Shown here piece by piece: positions 46,007 through 58,009 of a stretch of 64,000 bases of DNA (its first letter is position 1; every line of letters begins with the position of its first letter). The notes below the pieces were generated by a model that was not told the DNA's origin, ran no database searches, and saw only the letters and a list, made by a program, of their open reading frames with translations. The position numbers and the translations under genes were made by a program. The stretch comes from Harmonia axyridis (lineage: Eukaryota; Arthropoda; Insecta; Coleoptera; Coccinellidae). The DNA lies in the NCBI RefSeq assembly GCF_914767665.1, contig NC_059502.1:34304812-34368811 (forward strand). The letters are read 5' to 3'.

Positions 46007-48035
46007 TAAAGCTATAATATTCTTTAGAAAACATTACTGGAATTAGACCTACCATGTTCATTGGCGCAATTGAGAAGTGGTCGAATAATTACCTCGTGAT
46101 GTGGTGGATGATCATGCCATTGACGAAATATACTTTTTTGTGGTAAATCAGCCTGGCTGTGAAAAGCTTGAGTTCAAGCGTGAAATTTTTTGCATAGTTC
46201 CACGGATTGGTGAGGACAAAATTGTAAATGAACCTCGATACAACAGAATTAATTGATTCGAACATCACGAAGAAATCGAACCTCAAGTTCACATTTCGCA
46301 TGTTACAATATATACGAGATACCTTATTCATTAGAAATTGTTCATGATATATTGGAATGAATTTCAAGCGTTCTTTCCCTGAACAGAGTTAACACGAAAT
46401 GTTGCAATAAGCTGCACGCAAATTTTCGACCCGATGGGAAATTATGTTTTTTTTTTCAATATTTTTAATGGAATTTTCATTTGATTTCAACTCCCAAGGT
46501 TTGAACTAAATCTGTTTTGTGGTGACGGGAATGTTGAGAAATTTTCTTGAATTTTCTTCGGTTCTAATAACGCGGTTAGTATGAAATTCTGCTTTATAAA
46601 TTTTCTCACAATCGAATTCTTTATTTTGAAATTATGAGTAATATGAATTTTTGAACGGTCATAATCACGAATCCCCTCCCCATTAATAAACTTGAGCCAG
46701 GCATTCAAAATTCGGACATAATCTAACAATTTCAAATCTCAAATTTTCAAAATACATCACACTTAACAATGGAATTAAGATGGATTAGCTTGAATCTGTT
46801 CGATGAACATCTTATCTGTTAATGAATATATTGTATAAATTCCTTGTTTTTCACGGAAACATTCTGGAAGCTAATATTATTTCACCAATTCTACAATGAA
46901 ATTATAAATCCATTCAATAGAAATTGCAGAATGGATATAGTAGATTTCACATGGCGATTCGTGGATTGTTATATGAGTAAGAAACATGAAATCTCCCCGA
47001 AGAAATGCAATGTGAAAGCTATAGTTGATCAAATCGATAACGGCTAATTACTCCAGTTTATGATTGAATTCATATCGATTGCTGGAAGATTCATCATTTG
47101 AAATTGAAGCAGAAGGTAGGTGGTCTCAATTTGTCCATGCGTCTCAAAGGAATTTTCTAATGGCTCATCGAGTGCATTTACTTTCTGTTTCCTTCAGAGT
47201 AAAACTTCATATTTGATTCTATTGGTTACTTGCCTAGGTATTCATGAGAATACCTGACAATCAATTCTTCTAGTTTCAACGTTATTTGAAATGAGATTAA
47301 ATCTGAAAATTGAACCAATAGGTAAGGGGTTTTGTAATGTTTCCTGTACCATTTTTGATATTAAAACATCAACAAAATGCTTAGGTATAAAATAAAAATG
47401 ATGAAATCGTTATGCACCATATTTATTGCACAAATAAAATATCATTACAATTTTATATCGATCCTTGAAATCCTAGATGAGGTATTCGAATTTGAACAGC
47501 CACTTTCACCAATAATTTGCACTCCTCGCAACTGAATGATTGAAAATGTGTATACTTAATTGAGTTCCAATAAAACATTCGACCACAAAATATTCCAGCT
47601 GAACCAAGCATTGTTATTTTGATTTTTGATGAGTAGGAAATATGCAAATTCAATTGAAATGAAATTCCTTGGATTTATTTCACAAAAAACATTGAAATAT
47701 GTTATTGTGTTTTATTGTGATTTTATTTCATTGCTATCAACAGAGCTAGGTCCATATATAGATTACATTTCTCATGAAAAAAAGATACCTACTGTTTAGT
47801 AAACTTCTTCAGAAATTAAAACAAAATGGTATTTTATTTCATAAAAAGGAAAAGTGTCTCTTTTCATGGCGAGCCTGTAATTGAAAATATGTTTTTGTTA
47901 TTCGTTTTAATTTCGTAAAAATCGAGAGATCCAATTTTTAAATAAGATTTATATTAACGATTGTTATGATTGATTGACCAATGGACAATCTACCTAGTTA
48001 CGGTTGTCATGCTCAAACAATTATGACAGACAAGA
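46007..48035. other. AT-rich intergenic sequence
   Basis: No gene recognised. A block near 46550 (TTCTTGAATTTTCTTCGG, then TAACGCGGTTAGTATG) resembles 1495-1545, so it is a dispersed repeat. Confidence 0.35.
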
Positions 48036-48110
48036 CAGGGCCGTATTTAGGGCGTGGCAAAGGTGGCACTTCCTACGGGCACTAGTTCTGCAGGGGCGCC
48101 CAAAAATATC
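48036..48110 (+). mobile_element. Terminal fragment resembling a hAT transposon end
   Basis: CAGGGCCGTATTTAGGGCGT followed by GGGCACTAGTTCTGCAGGGG and CGCCC. The CAGRG start and this GC-rich composition recall hAT ends of the zinc-finger type. No transposase or opposite end was found. Confidence 0.45.
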
Positions 48111-48806
48111 AAAAGAAACAATATTGGAACGCCAAGCAAAATAATTCGAAAGATTACAACTCAGTTTTCATGTATATATAAGCCTCGCAACGAGCGATGC
48201 CGAGGAATCTGGAAGCATTTGAAATATTGCTAGCCTTCCCTAGAATTTGCGTACTAAGCCTAAAATACAATCACAAGATCAGCAAAACGAAAATATATGA
48301 CTCAAATTATGACCAGAAAATACTAAAAGAAAATATAAAAGAAGAAAAGAATTCATCGAAAATGGGAGCGCTGTCTAATATATTGCCACAGGCGCAATAA
48401 TACCTAGATATAGCTCTGAACATGAGGTATAATAGTTGATAGTTATCATTGCTAGGGTACACTTTTCCCTCCAGCCGAACGAAAAATAATTGATCGTTGT
48501 CAAAGCAACACTTTTCACATCGGCGCAGGAAAGTTATAGTATATAACATTACTAGCAAGGTAAGAGGGTTTTCACTGTTACCTCCTTGAGCCAGTAAAAC
48601 CCGTTACCTTGCGTGTATTGTTTTATATTTTATTTGTTTCTCATTTGTAAAAAGGTTAGATAATTTCCAAAAAAATCTCAATAATTTGTCTCAAATGTCG
48701 TAAGCTATCATAGATATATATTTATATAAGTCTATGTAAGCTATGGAAGCGTTGCCATTAACATGTCTGTTTATTTTTCTTTACATTTGTTTTGGCGAAA
48801 GCGAGA

Positions 48807-49069
48807 ATGAATGTACCAAAAGAAATTATTGAGGCAGCCAGTAGTGTAGCTTCAAGTTTATTACTTGCAAAATCAGCTTCAAGGTACGAGCGAGAATACG
48901 ACGACTTCAAAAAGTGGCAAAACAAAAATAGTGTGATTGGGGTAACTGAAGATGTTTTGTTGGTCTACTTGAATCAACTATCAGCTAGATTCAGCCCTAA
49001 TACTTTATGGGCAAAATGGTCTATGCTGAAAAGCTGCTTGGAAATGAAAGAAAATGCCCCTGTTCGCAG
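48807..49069 (+). CDS. Crypton-like tyrosine recombinase fragment, exon 1
   Basis: ATG at 48807 starts MNVPKEIIEAASSVASSLLL. It continues ASRYEREYDDFKKWQ and FSPNTLWAKWSMLKSCLEMK, a core-binding (SAM-like) N-terminal domain of the tyrosine recombinase-like proteins found in many insect genomes (YExEYxxFxxW, YSPSTLWxxYSMLKS). The in-frame TTG at 48792 is less likely. The donor is CAG-GTTTGT at 49070. Spliced length is 164 residues, about half of a full family protein. Confidence 0.6.
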
Positions 49070-49125
49070 GTTTGTTTTCCTTAAAAAATTCATTGAAAAA
49101 TATGACGTTTAGTTGTCATTTGCAG

Positions 49126-49357
49126 ATTTCAAAAGATAATAGCGTTTCTGAAACGAAAAAATGAGCGTTATACGCCAAAAAAGGCCAAGGTATTAAGTAA
49201 AGAAGAGGCTGAACAATTTCTTTTACATGCTTCTGATGACCAGTGGTTGCTGGCGAAAATTGTAACAATATTTGGGATTTTTGGACGTTGTCGATGTGAC
49301 GAAATTATCTCCTTAAACATGAATGATGTAGAAGATATGGAAAAATACGTTATATGA
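49126..49357 (+). CDS. Crypton-like tyrosine recombinase fragment, exon 2 (truncated)
   Basis: The acceptor CATTTGCAG lies before 49126 and the intron is only 56 bp. The splice restores VRRFQKIIAFLKRK, then YTPKKAKVLSKEEAEQFL and IVTIFGIFGRCRCDEIISL. The last block is box I, where the first catalytic Arg is expected. The frame ends at TGA (49355) before the His/Arg box and the nucleophile Tyr, so the protein could not recombine DNA alone. Both exons lack internal stops, which suggests a young truncation or a retained short product. Confidence 0.6.
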
Positions 49358-49618
49358 CGATAAAACAAAATTTTCTAATGTAAATAAAACTACTAACTTG
49401 TGAAAATTTTGCAAGTTAACTGTCAGTTTTACAAGTTAGTGACTTGATAAAATAAACTTTCTTGATTAATATTATGTTTTTGGAAACTGACGTTTACAAA
49501 TGAGAAACAAATAAAAACTTTTCCAAGATCTTGTCAATCAAAATATGAAATTGTTATTGTCCGTTTGTATAAAAAACATACGTTTCACTTCTATGGTTCT
49601 AGCTTTTTTCTTCATTTA

Positions 49619-49846
49619 TAACGAGCGTTCATTAAATTCGTGGTCAAGTGTGCTGTGGAGAAATTAGAGTTTATTTTCTGAGATTATACGTAGCCCTTAG
49701 CTTGTACCATATAAAGATTCCAGATTCAAAGTATATAAACAAATGTTAATGATATGGTACAAGCTAAGCGCTATTCATAGTCACAGAAAATCAACTCTAG
49801 TTTCTCCACAGCACTCTTGACCATGAATTTTAATGAACGCTTGTTA
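49619..49846. mobile_element. Palindromic MITE, 228 bp
   Basis: The ends TAACGAGCGTTCATTAAA and the complement of TAACAAGCGTTCATTAAAAT. The arms of about 95 bp include CTGTGGAGAAA and TAGCTTGTACCATAT, around a 40-bp loop. The target duplication may be TTA. Confidence 0.8.
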
Positions 49847-51268
49847 GTTATCAAGCTTTTCCTAGTTATTCTTGTGATCAGTATTTCCTTTCATTCATGG
49901 TTCCGTCTTAAAAATATATATTATGAACATTTATGAACATCCTTATGATTTGATTAAACTATTAGACATAATCTGTTTCCAAGTGATATAGACTCGAAGA
50001 AATAAGAATAAATAATTCAGCATATTTTCCCTAAATAACATTCCTTTAAACACCTAAAGCACCTCATCAAACTCAATCAGTTTTCTCAGTGATCAAAAAT
50101 GCATCAGCCTAATACAGTAACTCAAAAGTAGAAAGTTACACAAATTTTGTCGGGAGTAGGGTGAAAATCAACCCTCGTTCGATAAGAATCACGTAAATAT
50201 TTAATGATGGAACTGGGTCCGTTCTTTATTGTTTCAATGAATTTAAAGCGTTACATGTTTTAATCCCTTTTTTCTGCACGTCTGCACGTAAACTTCGGAT
50301 AGCTCTCACGGGAAATCACAAAAACCTCAATAAGTCGCTGAGGGCAGAATCTAAATAGCGGACTCACGGTCCAGGCATGAAATTCTTCCGTCAAGGGATG
50401 AATAACAACGATTTACAACACTAAGTGATTTCCTATGTTCTTCGCATATTTTTCTTCATTTCGGCAGGCATACTGGAGAAAATATGCAAGACAGGATTTC
50501 TATTTGATTATATAAATATTTCAGGGAGGGTTGAGATAACTTTTCCTCATATTTTAAACAGTTTATTGACACATATTGTGAATATTGTATAATAGGGAGG
50601 TTGCCTTTATTTTTAAATTGATTGTAATTTGTGGGTAAGCCCTATATAAAGACGAAAAAAAAATTTCCTTGAAAAATATAACAAGTACCAATAAAAAAAA
50701 AGTTAATAAAAAAAAGTTCTCAAAATTCCCGCTGAATTTCTCCAATCTTTCATGGTATTATGGTGACGTCACTGCATAATAGAGTCAACACCATAGACAA
50801 CCTAACTAGTTTATCTATGGTCACCACGTGCTAACGGTCTGTCAAACTGAACTGATATCATCTGATAGTGACAGTTAAGTCGGTTTGATTATATCATCTG
50901 ATCTAAGCTATAGATGAACTAGTTCTAGATAAGATTAGTTTGTTTGTTTTCTAAACGTTTTAGTGCTATGACGTCTAATTGCCCTGATTGGCGTTCGCAG
51001 TCACGTGCTAGTCGATAAGAATTGACACAATTTATATCAATTGAATCTAATTCGAGAAATAATATAATAAAAATGCTATTTTAGTATTTTAAAAACGGCC
51101 TTCAATGTGGAAAATCTAAATTCATTTGATTTTATTATATGACGCAACATCACTATTTCTCAACTCTTTGAAAAAAACCTGTTATAAAAATATTGAAAAA
51201 ACTCTTTTGTTCTTAACCGATTCTCATTTGTTTTCAACCTATAGCGTAATTGAAATGTTTTAAATACA
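49847..51268. other. Non-coding sequence; CpG-containing patch at about 50770-51010
   Basis: No gene. The patch includes GGTGACGTCAC and CACGTGCTA twice (about 50825 and 51002), reminiscent of a promoter-like region, but no frame follows. Confidence 0.3.
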
Positions 51269-51270
51269 TA

Positions 51271-52239
51271 TGCGTTCAACTTTGCTTCCGCCGTATTTTT
51301 TCGAAATTCGAAGCTTTATTCTAAGAAACTGGTTATACATATATGATTCAGAGTATTGTATATAGCTAGCCACTACTTTCTACCATTTTTCGGGCAGTGA
51401 TCCATTGATCGAAACAAGTGATTGTCCGAAGTAGGAACGTCTGGAGAATTCGACGGGTGGGGTGGGACTTTCGATTTCAACGTTTCCAAGTATGTCTCAA
51501 CCACTTTGGCAACATGGGGTCAAATCACTTAATCATGTCTCTCTCGTTGTATTGCGGCCGTTTGCAGTAATTGCGTTCGATAACGATCGCCTTTGATTGT
51601 TTCAGTCGGTTTTGAAATTTCATAATACAGTACGCCGAGCTGGTTCCACCAAATATTGAGCATAACCTTGAAACCGTGAATAATCGGTTTTTCTGCGATT
51701 GGAATTATCGTAATGAACCAACTTTTTGTCTCCAGCCACAAGCGATACCAAAAATTCTTCCGTCTTTGCCTTGCAAGCAGCTGTTCACAAGCAACAAACG
51801 CCGTTCAAAATTACTCGGCTCCAACTTGTACGGCATCCAATTTCCTTGTTTCAGAATCATTTCCTTGACATTCAGGCGTCTTGAAATGGCTTCAACTAAT
51901 GCCCCCAATTCTGCATCACAGTTTTTAAACCATTGAAACCACTCTAGGCACGTTCTTTCACTAATAGCGTCCTCACTCGTATTTGAGAGCATTCGATAAG
52001 CTTCAGCCGCAGATTTTTTCTTATTAAAGCAGCAAATTAAAACCTCCTGCAAACGACAAGAATTTGGATCGTAAGCTGACATGTTTAATCAAGAATAGAT
52101 ATATGACGCAGACACAAATCGACTAATTTTTCGATGACGTTATGTTTATGAATACCTGACATCTACGACCTTTTTATTCTGTCTACTTACCGCTACAGCC
52201 ATCTATTGCAAAACGGCGGAAGCAGAGTTGTACACCTAA
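51271..52239 (-). mobile_element. Mariner, mauritiana-like, internally deleted, minus strand
   Basis: TA on both sides. The left end TGCGTTCAACTTTGCTTCCG matches the inverted right end (CTTCCGCCGTTTTGC and TTAGGTGTACAACTC). The minus-strand transposase starts at 52082 with MSAYDPNSCRLQEVLICCF and shows KKSAAEAYRML, SERTCLEWFQWFK, a deletion, MILKQGNWMPYKLEP, then GYP-like residues and HGFKVMLNIWWNQLGVLYYE. Stops follow, then a VETYLETLKSK-like segment near 51470. The D1 region and parts of the HTH are lost. Length 969 bp against about 1.3 kb. Confidence 0.85.
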
Positions 52240-52295
52240 TAAAAATCACAACTTTATATTATAACTTCGCAATTAACAACAAAAGAATAGTTATT

Positions 52296-52416
52296 TATAA
52301 TACAAGTGCAGAAGGCATTGATATTCTTCCACGAGTTCAAAATTCAAAAACGAGCCACGAAGTGGCGAGTTTTTGAAGGAACGAGTGGTAGAATGAGCCT
52401 TCTGTACGAGTATTAT
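52296..52416. repeat. Palindromic hairpin element, about 120 bp
   Basis: TATAATACAAGTGCAGAAGG pairs with the complement of TATAATACTCGTACAGAAGG at the right. The centre CGAGCCACGAAGTGGCGAG gives a second stem. It is similar in design to the hairpin at 43597-43660. Confidence 0.7.
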
Positions 52417-52639
52417 ACATTATTTTCTCTAATTCATTTCATTTTTATCGAAATTTATGAAATATTTCCATAAATATCATTTAGTGATTTTTGCATTGAA
52501 AAATTTTGGTTGGCAGAACTGATTTCTTTAAGGCAAATTGATGAATTGACAGATAAAGCCGTGGCGGAATGTTCGTTGTACCAACATATAAAATAAATTA
52601 TAACACCAATGGATTCTACTGAAAAAGTGCATCGAGAAT

Positions 52640-52835
52640 GTTTTGTATCAACAGTAATAAAGAAGTTATGAGAACTTTTCATCTCACGCCATTTTCCAAT
52701 TTTCTCTTATTATTTGAAAACTATTGAACTTCTCTAAAATATCGATCCCGAAGATGTGACAATAATTTTTTCTAGCTCGAATGGATTCTGAGATACCCTC
52801 ACTAAACAAAGTATTTGGGACACCTGATGGTTATA
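52640..52835 (-). repeat. Dispersed repeat, copy paired with 55998-56200
   Basis: On the minus strand this reads GTGTCCCAAATACTTTGTTT, AGTGAGGGTATCTCAGAATC, then AATGGCGTGAGATGAAAAGT, collinear with the plus strand at 55998-56200. Confidence 0.65.
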
Positions 52836-52839
52836 AAGA

Positions 52840-53496
52840 AATATGAAGCGAGCTTCATTGAAAAATTGGTATAAAGTGAATATATGGTTTATTTCTTTCA
52901 CTTCGTTCAGGACTATCTATCAATATTTTTCTCGACGAAGGAAAGTCGCCACACAATAGGCATTGATTCAATGAACATAAATTGCACAATAACGAGTTCA
53001 TTGTTTTCGAGTAAAGTCACTTGATATCAATTTATAGAATCCGAATGTTTTCCAAACACGGTTTGCCTTTCAAGCAAGACTGATGCAAGATGACGTTGAA
53101 AAATGAGAGTGGTTTTCCCAACTTCGAGTCGCGCCGTCGTTCAACAAACTTCGTGAGTTTCAACGACGAAAAGATTTCCTGCTGAAAGTTTGGAAATGTC
53201 AGACGCGATGGTTTTGATGAGGATAATAGATATATTTCGGAAATGATAGAGTTGTTTTGTGCGGCATGGTGGTGAATCACCAGAACTAGAGTTTATCGTT
53301 TCTCTGCGATTCATGTCGCAGGCGAAAACTTCGGATAACTTACGGAATGATAAATAAGATGTGGCATGGAACCGAGAAAGAGGTATGATTGCTATTTCGA
53401 GAAATATTCATTTTAATCAATTTTATGTAGGTGTGGATTCGATTGAAATATTTTTTAACATAAGCATTAGTTCCACCTGCTTGAGTAATATGTACC
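52840..53496. other. Unassigned sequence with a CpG-richer block at about 53030-53340
   Basis: Words such as GAGTCGCGCCGTCGTTC and TTCATGTCGCAGGCG stand out, but no coding frame or ends could be supported. Confidence 0.3.
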
Positions 53497-53498
53497 TA

Positions 53499-54908
53499 CT
53501 AACTGACAAGAAAACTGCAACACCCAGTAAGAGCTGTTTAAATTTAAATATTTTTTTTGGTAAAACATAGATAGTATAGCAAGGAGTGAATGATTGAAAT
53601 TTGGAGAAAAAACGAAGGGTTCACAATGTTTTTTTAATAAATTTGCTATTAATGTGTTTGTCCACCGCGATTATTTATACACTACCCAATACGTCTCGGA
53701 ATTGATGCAATAAGATGGCCTATTTCTTCTTGAGGGATACTATTCCAAGCTACCTGTACTTCATGTCTCAGAGCCACCAAAGTCCGAGAGGGCTGGGATA
53801 AATTTCCAAGCCTTCCACTCATGATGTCCCAAACGTGCTCTATGGACGAAAGATTGGGGGATCTGGCAAAATAATCACATGATTCGCTTCAAAACAGTTT
53901 CAACTAACTCTAGCAACGAAAGGTTGAGCAAAATCTTGCTGAAATATTGGATTCTTGAGCCGGTTAACGTAAGGGAGAACATACGGCTCCATATTTATTA
54001 AAGGTAACGCAGCGCTATCATGTTACCTCGAACAAAGACTAAAAGTGACCTACTTGCATGCGAAATAACACCACATATCTTAACGCCTACTGTCCGGTGT
54101 ACATGACGCTCAACATCAAACTGAGGTTCACGTCTTTCTCCGCGACGTCGTTTCTTCTCTTCTTCGGCCACCATGTGCACCCAAAGAGAATCGAGATTCA
54201 TCAGAAAAGACGACCTGATGCCATTCCACATTCCAATGATGCCGTTATCTGCACCTCTGTAATCATTGCCGGCGATGCTCAACCGTCAGAGATGGGGTCG
54301 ATAATGCTTCAGTCCAAAAGACCTTATTCAGCGGTAAACTATTCGGACAGTTACAGGATGGCCTTGTTCTCCTAACCACTCATCAGCCAAAGATCGAGTT
54401 GTCGCAAATCGGTCTCTAATGTCCACAAGTCTTAGACGTCGATCTTCAACTCCATTTGTGCCCCTTCGACGTCCGGTGCCTACTCTTCTTCGATTTTGGG
54501 CATTATCAAACCACACTTGGCAACATCTCATGAAGGTAGTTTGATTTCTGTTCATACGTTTAGCGATTTCTCGAAATGACAACCCCGCCCCCTGTAGACC
54601 AATAATTCGACCTCTTTCAAATTCACTTAGCTGGCGATAAATTCCGCGTACACGTGCTCTAGGCACTTTAACAACATCTAAACATCGACTTTGGATCTCC
54701 TCGAACGGCTAGTTTGTTATAAAATTTAAGAAAACTGGCAAAAAACGACTACATTATTTGAGTAACAAAAATTGTTAACATGAAAAAACCCTCATGATGT
54801 TTTTCTTCAAATTCAATCATTTACTGCTTGCTATACTATCTTTGTTTTATCAAAAAATATTCAAAATTTACAGCTCCTTCTGGGTGTATCAGTTCCTTTG
54901 TCAGTTAG
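53499..54908 (-). mobile_element. Tc1-like transposon with about 100-bp inverted repeats, transposase broken
   Basis: TA on both sides (53497-53498 and 54909-54910). The ends start CTAACTGACAA and inverted similarity runs about 100 bp through ACACCCAG, GAGCTGT and GATAGTATAGCAAG. The minus strand has an intact first part (54666-54328: MPRARVRGIYRQLSEFERGR, then GLSFREIAKRMNRNQTT, an HTH domain). A shifted second part follows, with VFSDESRFSLGAHGGR (first Asp) and then FDVERHVHRTVGVKICGVIS. The tail shows FQQDFAQPFVA, where the second-Asp block QQDNARPH would be. Frameshifts and stops make it inactive. Length 1410 bp. Confidence 0.9.
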
Positions 54909-54913
54909 TATAT

Positions 54914-55458
54914 TGGTGGGCTTTTGGAAACGAAACAGACGAAATAACAGGTGAAATCAACTCACTTCGAAAAAAGCTCGGACGAGTCGATTTTTGATTC
55001 AAAAAGGGGATCTTTCCAGATCAAATTCACATCCATATTCTTTCAGCTCTTAGTTTCAAAACCCAAACTACTAAATTTCGAATAAGGAAGATGGGCTGAG
55101 TTTGAATGGTTTGAATAATTAGTGAAAATTTCTATCACATAGCATGCTTAACGGAATGACCAGTACTACAGAAAATTTAAATCTGAATATCTCGAAGACC
55201 GAAGACGAATGGATCAAATGTAAAAAAAAATATGAATTCAGGATGGAAATTCCCTTCTAATGAGATGTACCTGACCCTATCTTTCCTATTCAAAATGTAG
55301 GGGTGTGTGTTTCATCACTAAGGGTTTGAGCGATATGGTTGCGAATTTGATCTCAGTAGTTTTCCCCCTCGAATCAAAAATCGACGGGACCGACTATTTT
55401 TTCGAAATGAGTTCATTTCACTTATTATCTCGTTAAATCATATTCGACAGCCCACCCT
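54914..55458. mobile_element. Foldback element, family H copy 2, diverged
   Basis: The left end GGTGGGCTTTTGGAAACGAA and the right end complement CAGGGTGGGCTGTCG. The arms share AAGAAAGATGGGCTGAG- and GAATCAAAAATCGA-type segments with 34234-34907. It lies 5 bp from the Tc1-like element. Confidence 0.75.
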
Positions 55459-55997
55459 GTACTTTATGAGAATCCATTTCATATTCAGATGAAAACAATG
55501 AGAATCATTATTTCTTTCGTTACTCACATGATCCATCAGTTTGATGTATTTGAAGGAATTGAGAAAAAATGGGGGAAGCAGTACCAATAAAGCTTTACCA
55601 CAAATATCTTCAATTATGTTTTGGACAGACTGGGACGACTGACGTATTTTATAATGAAGCAACGATTGATGAGGCTAGTGCTGATGTGTTATGCTTACAA
55701 CTTTGAAGAATTTCATTTTTAAGATATGTAAGGTTATTTTTCATAGGGAGGTGTTCGTTGACTGTTTCTATTTTCATTTATTTTCACCTTGTATGCTTAT
55801 TCAATATCATAGGTACATTCCTCAATACTAGTTGAATAATAATTAATAATAATAACCATTGTATCTTGTATCAAGAAAACGTCTTGCATTATGAGCTGAG
55901 CCCTGAAATTTGGTGAGAGATTTTGCATACCATAGGAATATCTGATGAATTTATAAATATGATGGGGTGCTGACATCCTAATTTCCACTTTTCAAAA

Positions 55998-56200
55998 AAA
56001 AAATGGACTGTCCCAAATTTGTGTAAAGTGAGGGATCTCAGGACCCCTTTGAGCTAAAAAAAAATGAATGGCACATTTTCGGACACGAGAGAATTAATTT
56101 GGTGAAAACCGTAACCTTATAAGTTCCATTGTTTTCAAGATACGAGTATATGGGAAAATTGGTGAATGGCGTGAAATAAAATCTTCTCGTAACTTTTTTA
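55998..56200 (+). repeat. Dispersed repeat, plus copy
   Basis: CTGTCCCAAATTTGTGTAAA, AGTGAGGGATCTCAGGA and AATGGCGTGAAATAAAATCT match the reverse complement of 52640-52835. No terminal repeats were defined. Confidence 0.65.
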
Positions 56201-57293
56201 TTCATGGAGCTTCCATATCTCCTTCCTTAAGTTTTATGCAAGTTTCTTCAATGGTTATAGGTATCGAAATATTCATCATGAAATGGTTGTAGTGTTAGTG
56301 AGGAAAACCACAAAATCCCATTGTGACATTCGAAGGTCGAAAGAACGTATTGAAGCGCATGGAACTAATCCCAAAGTTGTAAAACTTTCCGATTGTCTCT
56401 ATTGCTGTTATTTCTGTCATGGGAATCGTCTACTCTGAATGGCTGCAATATTATTCCGATTTCGCTGAAGATTTCATTAATTTCGAATTGAAGTTGTGAG
56501 TTATGTGTGTTTGAGAGAACATCAAATCGTAAAAACACAGCTGATAAATATTGATCTCTCTTGTTTTATCATTTTCGGTAGGTTATAAACCTTTGAAATG
56601 AATCAAGCAGGATACTGTTCTGATTTCCTAAAAAAAAAAGAAAGAATTGATTGAAAAATCATCAATAGGTATAAGTAATTACTATAACTTTTCCTGACTG
56701 ACTTTGTTGTCCACGAAACATGTATTATGGTATATTTATAAGACGTTGTATTATATATATATTATAAGACATAATGCAATCCCTTCGCGAGCAGAAAACG
56801 GTGACTATATGGAACTTGTTATTCAAAACATAATATTTATTATTAAATTCTTGTTTTTTCAGCATGACTTCTGAAGAATGGATGAAACTTCAATAAGTTG
56901 AACGAGAATCAGACCATTTTTCAGAAGAAAATGAGATTTCATCCTGTATCTCGAGAAATAAGCATTTGGAGCAGTAGTATGTATAACACTTACACAATAT
57001 GTTGTACGTACATTCATGTTGTGCAGAAAGTTTCTCCCATATCTATAGAAAGCCTTCTCAATAGAACTGAATACAAGAATATTTTCAGAATTTAATCAGA
57101 AATTATTTAGCCAGAAAATTCATTAATTTCTCATCTAATATTTTTTTCTGCATCTACCAATATCAATTGAATTTTATCTGTACTAGTGATCGCAATGTTG
57201 ATTTCAGAGCAACAAAACTTTGATTACAATATTATATTGTTTCCAATCATGAAATAATAGTAATGTTGAAAATTCTCCTGTCCAATATCTGTA
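56201..57293. other. AT-rich intergenic sequence
   Basis: No gene supported. A short frame around 56320-56490 contains GIVYSEWL, faintly like a mariner segment, but the flanks do not fit. Confidence 0.3.
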
Positions 57294-57978
57294 CAGGGAG
57301 TTTCACGTAAGCGGGTCACTGGAATTTTAAACTTTTCCTTCAAGCAAAATTGAAAAGTGACACATCAATTTTATAATATTTTTCACGGACTATCCAAATA
57401 TGTTATTGGCAAAACTATCAAACCAAGGCATGGAAGATTATAGAGGAAAAATCGTTTTTCCAAAAAAAAAATTTTGCAACTTTGACTGGTTTTCAAAATG
57501 AGTTCTTGAGACAATTTTTCTTTCATTTTTTTTTCATTTGATCTCCCGGTTTTCCAGAAAACGTAAAATTTTTTCTTCAAAATTCACTTCATTAAACTTT
57601 TTCCATATTTTCTGAATGTTCAATCGAATCTGAATCCGAATATGTGACTTTAGTGAAAGTTTTATATTTATTTCAAGCTATTCTATTCAATATCAACCTG
57701 AGAAAATCAGACACATCCATGTTGTCTAAGGTTCCATAAATATTTGATTGTCTAATTTTGAAGTTTTCATTCTCGATTATAAAAGCGGAAAGCTAGATCC
57801 TGTATTTTCTTCTATGGTTCTCAATATGTTTACTCTTGAAGAAAAAAGGGTTGTTTTGGAAGTATGTTTTTTTTTCAAAAAGATCATTTTTGGGAAAACG
57901 GTTTTTCCTCAATTACTTTCTATGCCCTTGTTCTATAGTATTTTCAATGACATATCTGGATAGCTCGTAAAAATCCTG
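57294..57978. mobile_element. Old foldback element, family L
   Basis: The ends CAGGGAGTTTCACG and the complement of CAGGATTTTTACGAG next to TA. The arms match at CTATCCAAATATGTTATTGG, GCATGGAAGATTATAGAGGA and the TTTTTCC runs. Diverged, with no coding sequence. Confidence 0.65.
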
Positions 57979-58009
57979 TACAATAGGCTTAGTCGAAATT
58001 GATCCCTCG

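Noticed and set aside
56320..56490. Mariner-like piece (GIVYSEWL)
   Set aside because: Only a few residues match and no flanking mariner blocks or ends were found.
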